Shown: piece after piece, positions 61,601 to 64,000 of the stretch
Layout: each line of letters opens with the position of its first letter
Position numbering within the stretch: position 1 is the first letter of the stretch
Assembly: GCA_016179685.1 (NCBI GenBank)
Contig: JACPCR010000095.1
Span: 22,625-86,624, forward strand
Direction of reading: 5' to 3'
From: Planctomycetota bacterium
Lineage (GTDB): Bacteria; Planctomycetota; PUPC01; JACPCR01
Length of the DNA: 64,000 nt
Made by a program: the position numbers and the translations under genes
The notes under the pieces: model-generated
Databases searched by the model: none
The model's input: the letters and a program-made list of their open reading frames with translations, nothing else
Told to the model about the DNA's origin: nothing

Positions 61601-62488
61601 GGAAACCGTATGGTTGTTAGAGTCCACCGAGGAAGGGATTGGCATCCAGCCTGCACTCTTAGCGCTGTGGGAGTAGATGGATAATCTCGATGCTGGCTCA
61701 TTCAGCGAAGCTGGACTAACCGAGGATAAGGCCGCCGCTTCAAACTTAAAGATCATCTTCGCTGGTCGAAGCAGCCCTAATCCAGGCGCATGAAATTCGT
61801 AGACGGCACCCACCTGGACCGTGCCTTGGGGAGCTGACACCGTTGTGGTCGGCAAGATGGAAACAAGAACAAAAGGCTCAGTAAGGGAGTCTGCGGTTAG
61901 CTCGAATTTGACCACTCCGTCCGGGGACTCGCCGTATCCGCCCATCCAGTTCGGCAGGACCCTTGCCACGTTGACCTGTATGGAGTGGCTGGCGGTTTTT
62001 CCCTTCGTGTCCAGGACCGTCAGCCTCAGTGTGTATATCCCTTTGAGGCTTTCCGTAGGCGCCTGTCCATACGGATACTCATCCAGGCCGACGGTCCACA
62101 TTCCCAGGTTTCCAGAAATGGCGCCCCAATCCAGGTTCCACGAGGCCTTTCCCTCGGACCATGGGTCGCTCGGTTGAGGCTGTCTGGATTCTTCAATGAG
62201 CACCCAGTGGTCCGGGTCCGCTCCTTTTCCATACTCAAGTCTGTAAGAATCGAAGGCCTGGGACCATGCAACACCAAAGACAGGGATATTACCACGCACC
62301 AACGCGTTACTGTAAGGAAAGCTGATCCTGGCCTTTGGCTGCGGTCCCGTTTCCTCGGCGGCAGCCAAATTCCATTGCCCGGGTAGGTTCAATGCTAAAC
62401 AAATGAGGAAGGTAATACGCGCGCTTCTCGTGAGTCCCTCAGCGGACGTGAACAACGAGGTACGGTCAGAGAAGACTCGACCTGTCAT
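58685..62488 (-). CDS. Very large surface protein with Ig-like, beta-sandwich and PA14 domains
   Basis: About 1267 residues with an N-terminal hydrophobic segment (ARITFLICLALNLPG) and AAA cleavage-like site. Several Ig-like domains follow, for example LAVRGTGESGSHVVVHANEK near 340. A beta-sandwich near 540-720 (YSLREFPILSFYFRCSDTVG) is followed by a fibronectin-type region (VTWTATDRSGIDGYSLVMD). A PA14-like domain near 1085-1210 (GGLLGTYFSDEHL, GRVLIDGDAIL) and a final beta domain (LLRFYTCDLAGNREEE) complete it. ATG 62488 overlaps the DUF1573 stop as ATGA, so this start is chosen over 62497. Codons and GC here are lower than in the nuo-atp genes. Function is probably adhesion or glycan binding. 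Confidence 0.7.
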   Translation of the reverse strand: MTGRVFSDRTSLFTSAEGLTRSARITFLICLALNLPGQWNLAAAEETGPQPKARISFPYSNALVRGNIPVFGVAWSQAFDSYRLEYGKGADPDHWVLIEESRQPQPSDPWSEGKASWNLDWGAISGNLGMWTVGLDEYPYGQAPTESLKGIYTLRLTVLDTKGKTASHSIQVNVARVLPNWMGGYGESPDGVVKFELTADSLTEPFVLVSILPTTTVSAPQGTVQVGAVYEFHAPGLGLLRPAKMIFKFEAAALSSVSPASLNEPASRLSIYSHSAKSAGWMPIPSSVDSNNHTVSSDIAAAQANTTLYGLFLDIEAPAPPALAPLPERVQSRLLAVRGTGESGSHVVVHANEKSVQARCGTQGDFELAFQLEPGANRIQAACVDLAGNPSAVSPALTVNLEYRHPRLVRECRLLGTREAARGSRLLVKLVGEDSSEEVDTTLVRVFSSLTDPLGMTLEAFETGARTGTYVAVFQVGEASDGRLATISAVVDREEIVTEWCLDDTKRATKTYRDRIGPDAPRIVVQNEAVLCWDDFDSEGSGPAGRWQPIDTLAGGRLSLESEHGNTFLSMQPSKKMRSHLGVCALKQRYSLREFPILSFYFRCSDTVGVDLLVHLAEPPAGWRGIELYDAEPYYPRIGRFWPVPVGSRWHRCQVNLFRQLHERYPDLADFVVDEVAFADWDGGDRLFGTKYPGYPGDVPGIQGGFYHVDNFFIGNCLSSEKAAVTWTATDRSGIDGYSLVMDRDSTTVPSETVMQEERGPQATGSVPHEATPVQAERVYERLADGLWWFHVRARDRSGNWGRTAHYPVPIDTKGPSLQQEESSPSSVEFEQGIRRGITDVGTGVDPDDMVLELDRRWYRVDGRHLNFDSVEGVLTFRSDQLPGRPVSSDVPSALWGIWFVDGAPMHCALRGVYDYAGNQGAMESGWALRAISPLVASGVEMSPEGWFRKEPQLGLRPGDEGTWALAWTRTLNGDKYAEKGCFIREVAVVQHDGVSTHGAGQSPIPILDPEARVRFSAEIRVDTTAPRTRLEVVEEPLLNGRGSPPTIRFAHEEYAYRRGGLLGTYFSDEHLRDAILERIDPFVYFHDERERYTARIPGAKSAAWEGAVYMSKTAKVVLELAIWKRAPARGRVLIDGDAILELSPEQMNVIGYKRQEVWLVEGLHELRLEFSDPMDRDWQFALFHWGIGKHGEDVRMVFGPGQLYYRANAGVTYYGWDEVPLGRYEGPIRVPFGKHLLRFYTCDLAGNREEEQTREFNFAETIPGPE

Positions 62489-63516
62489 CGAAGCCATGCA
62501 TAGACCGGAATCGTGATTTCCGGCTCGGAAGCGCAGTTGGTTTTCAAGCGAATGCTTGCCTTGAAGAACCCTTTCTCACGGACAGCCGAAACGCGAAGGA
62601 CGAAGTGGAACTGGCCTGGGCCCTCAGTTTTCAATTCAGTCACGATATTCTCGTGCTGGTCTGGGGGACAGGCAAGCTCTAAGTCCTTCCAAGCGGAGAA
62701 GATGCGAATCTCCTTCGCGGGTGATGCCCCATCAGGGCCCAAAAACCCAAAGAAAGCGAACGAGGGTTTCAAGTTTATTTCTGATTGGATTTCGGCCAAA
62801 AGGTCGGCCTGAACTCGGGGTAGCAGGGCCATGTCTGTTTCTATGGTCAGCTTGCCGGCATGGGAACCGACTCGCGTCCCCACCGGGATGGAAATTCCCA
62901 CTTTCATCTCCTCACCCTCGGAGATCGGCGCGGGCTCGTACGCAACCTCGAAAGGTCCCTCACTCGTGATTCCTCTTATCGTTATTCGCTTGTCAGAGCG
63001 ATTTTCGAGTCGGACGTGACGCGAAAACGGCAAAGATGAGGGCAAGACGCCAGAAACAACCAGCCTCCGTGGCTTGATGGCTAGGTCCTCCTCTACAACA
63101 CCTGTAACAACCACCTGCTCAACGACCTTACTTGCTGGCTCGGTGTCAATGCGGACAAAAAACGTGAACCTCCCGACCAGTTCCTTTGTATCCACCTCAA
63201 GAGTCACCTCTCTGGATTCTCCAGCATCGATTCCATCCGGGTTTTCCTTTACCGTGACGCACTCACAGCTTGTGAAAATTCTTCCTAAGGTGACTCGTTT
63301 TTGACCAGCGTTCGTCAACTGCACGCGGCCTTTTGCGACGTTCCCTCTCTTGACGGTAGCGAAATCCAAAATCCTCGGCTTGACCTCCAACGTGCCAGGT
63401 CTCCCCGCGCGTTCATCATCGACGCCCTTTGCCTGAGGGCCAGGGCCCTCGCCAGCCCCGTCCCCTTCACCAATGCAAGGCAATTCGAGGACGTTCAAGA
63501 AGATGCAGCACTGCAA
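62485..63516 (-). CDS. DUF1573-domain protein
   Basis: About 343 residues. The first domain has the DUF1573 hallmark (LEVKPRILDFATVKRGNVAK, then TSCECVTV, the S-C-x-C motif), in a beta-sandwich fold. Two further beta domains follow. The only in-frame starts near the N-terminus are TTG codons (63516 and inside), because an in-frame TAG lies shortly upstream. The short leader (CCIFLNVLELPCIGEGDG) is not a convincing signal peptide, so the N-terminus may be misread or frameshifted. It is coupled to the PA14-protein gene. Confidence 0.65.
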   Translation of the reverse strand: MQCCIFLNVLELPCIGEGDGAGEGPGPQAKGVDDERAGRPGTLEVKPRILDFATVKRGNVAKGRVQLTNAGQKRVTLGRIFTSCECVTVKENPDGIDAGESREVTLEVDTKELVGRFTFFVRIDTEPASKVVEQVVVTGVVEEDLAIKPRRLVVSGVLPSSLPFSRHVRLENRSDKRITIRGITSEGPFEVAYEPAPISEGEEMKVGISIPVGTRVGSHAGKLTIETDMALLPRVQADLLAEIQSEINLKPSFAFFGFLGPDGASPAKEIRIFSAWKDLELACPPDQHENIVTELKTEGPGQFHFVLRVSAVREKGFFKASIRLKTNCASEPEITIPVYAWLR

Positions 63517-63684
63517 GACGGAAAGCTAGCATCTCAATGGACTCAACAGCCTGGAATTTGAGCGCATCATTGTTCGCATTTCGCGTCAATAGGCGTTAAC
63601 AGTATCGCAAGAACTTGGTGATAACGGCGAGTCCCTCCTCCAGTGATAGCCCCCAAGGCGCGAAATAATGGCTTCACCAAGTAG

Positions 63685-63921
63685 TCACACGGTAACGTTT
63701 GCGGTAAAACCCTTTGTCCGAGCGCGTCGCCGGAACACCAAGATGGATGCTTGCACAAGCATCACTCCAACCAGGATTAGGATTAACAAAAGGTAGCGAC
63801 GCCATCGACCTGCGAGGGGCCGAGGGGTAATCGAAGCGGCGCTTCTGCCCACCACGAGCGCGACACCCGTGTAATACTGGTCGAACGTGGAGGCATGGAT
63901 CGGGTGTAACTCGGCCCCCGC
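63685..63921 (-). pseudogene. C-terminal remnant of a membrane protein, C39-peptidase-like
   Basis: A 78-codon frame between an in-frame TGA (63922-63924) and a TGA stop (63685-63687) has no start codon near its beginning. It reads AGAELHPIHASTFDQYYTGV then ALVVGRS, like the end of peptidase-C39 domains (ADP..., xFDxxYTGVALVL). A membrane helix follows (YLLLILILVGVMLVQASILV) and then Arg-rich FRRRARTK. Upstream, to 64000, another frame ends at TAA with LYPYKTALGTVKWPLAA, possibly from a different gene that broke this one. The evidence for either family is weak. Confidence 0.4.
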
Positions 63922-64000
63922 TCATCTTTTTATGCCGCGAGAGGCCACTTGACGGTCCCGAGGGCCGTTTTGTACGGGTAAAGCCGGTGTCTTTCCTTCT

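Overview
The window is high-GC, gene-dense bacterial chromosome with no rRNA, tRNA, CRISPR array or complete transposase that I can see. The gene mix points to an uncultured or candidate-phylum bacterium of planctomycete-like character: F-type ATP synthase next to a complex I without an NADH module, DUF1573, LVIVD and FG-GAP secreted proteins, ThuA, Gfo/Idh, creatininase and enolase-superfamily enzymes, and URO-D-like methyltransferase homologues. This is inference from gene content only; no marker gene here fixes the phylum.

Layout. 0-3 kb: a leftward cluster of an Old-Yellow-Enzyme-type reductase, an ECF sigma factor and a zinc-binding anti-sigma factor cut by the window edge. 3-9 kb: a 1475-residue LVIVD-repeat exported protein, PgsA and a class-I glutamine-amidotransferase-like hydrolase. 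9-14.5 kb: two divergent URO-D-family proteins and a molybdopterin oxidoreductase. 14.8-19.5 kb: a leftward cofactor cluster, moaA - tandem double-Rieske protein - thiC - PaaK-like ligase. 20-28 kb: an enolase-superfamily enzyme, a nucleoside hydrolase, a decayed enolase-superfamily remnant, an FG-GAP protein, ThuA and a secreted beta-sandwich protein.

28-48 kb is the core: nuoABCDHIJKLMN (no nuoE, F or G) runs directly into atpZ-I-B-E-F-H-A-G-D-C, all on the + strand. It would form an 11-subunit proton-pumping complex whose electron donor is not NADH through EFG, together with the ATP synthase that uses the gradient. Oddities include a CxxC...CxxC insertion in AtpA, an epsilon subunit without its C-terminal helices, and His-rich segments in NuoL and AtpB.

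48-64 kb holds metabolic enzymes (creatininase family, amidohydrolase, Gfo/Idh, PgeF/YfiH, MFS), a probable new selenoprotein, a tRNA-queuosine mannosyltransferase homologue, a second FG-GAP protein, and a DUF1573 protein paired with a PA14-containing surface protein. The selenoprotein is an exported TlpA-like thioredoxin whose first active-site cysteine is an in-frame TGA followed by a SECIS-like hairpin.

The second cross-cutting signal is a set of long, near-perfect intergenic hairpins (arms 17-22 bp). Most begin exactly at a stop codon. Their arms differ from site to site, but several apices resemble AGTGC-n-GCACT. None is followed by a T-run.
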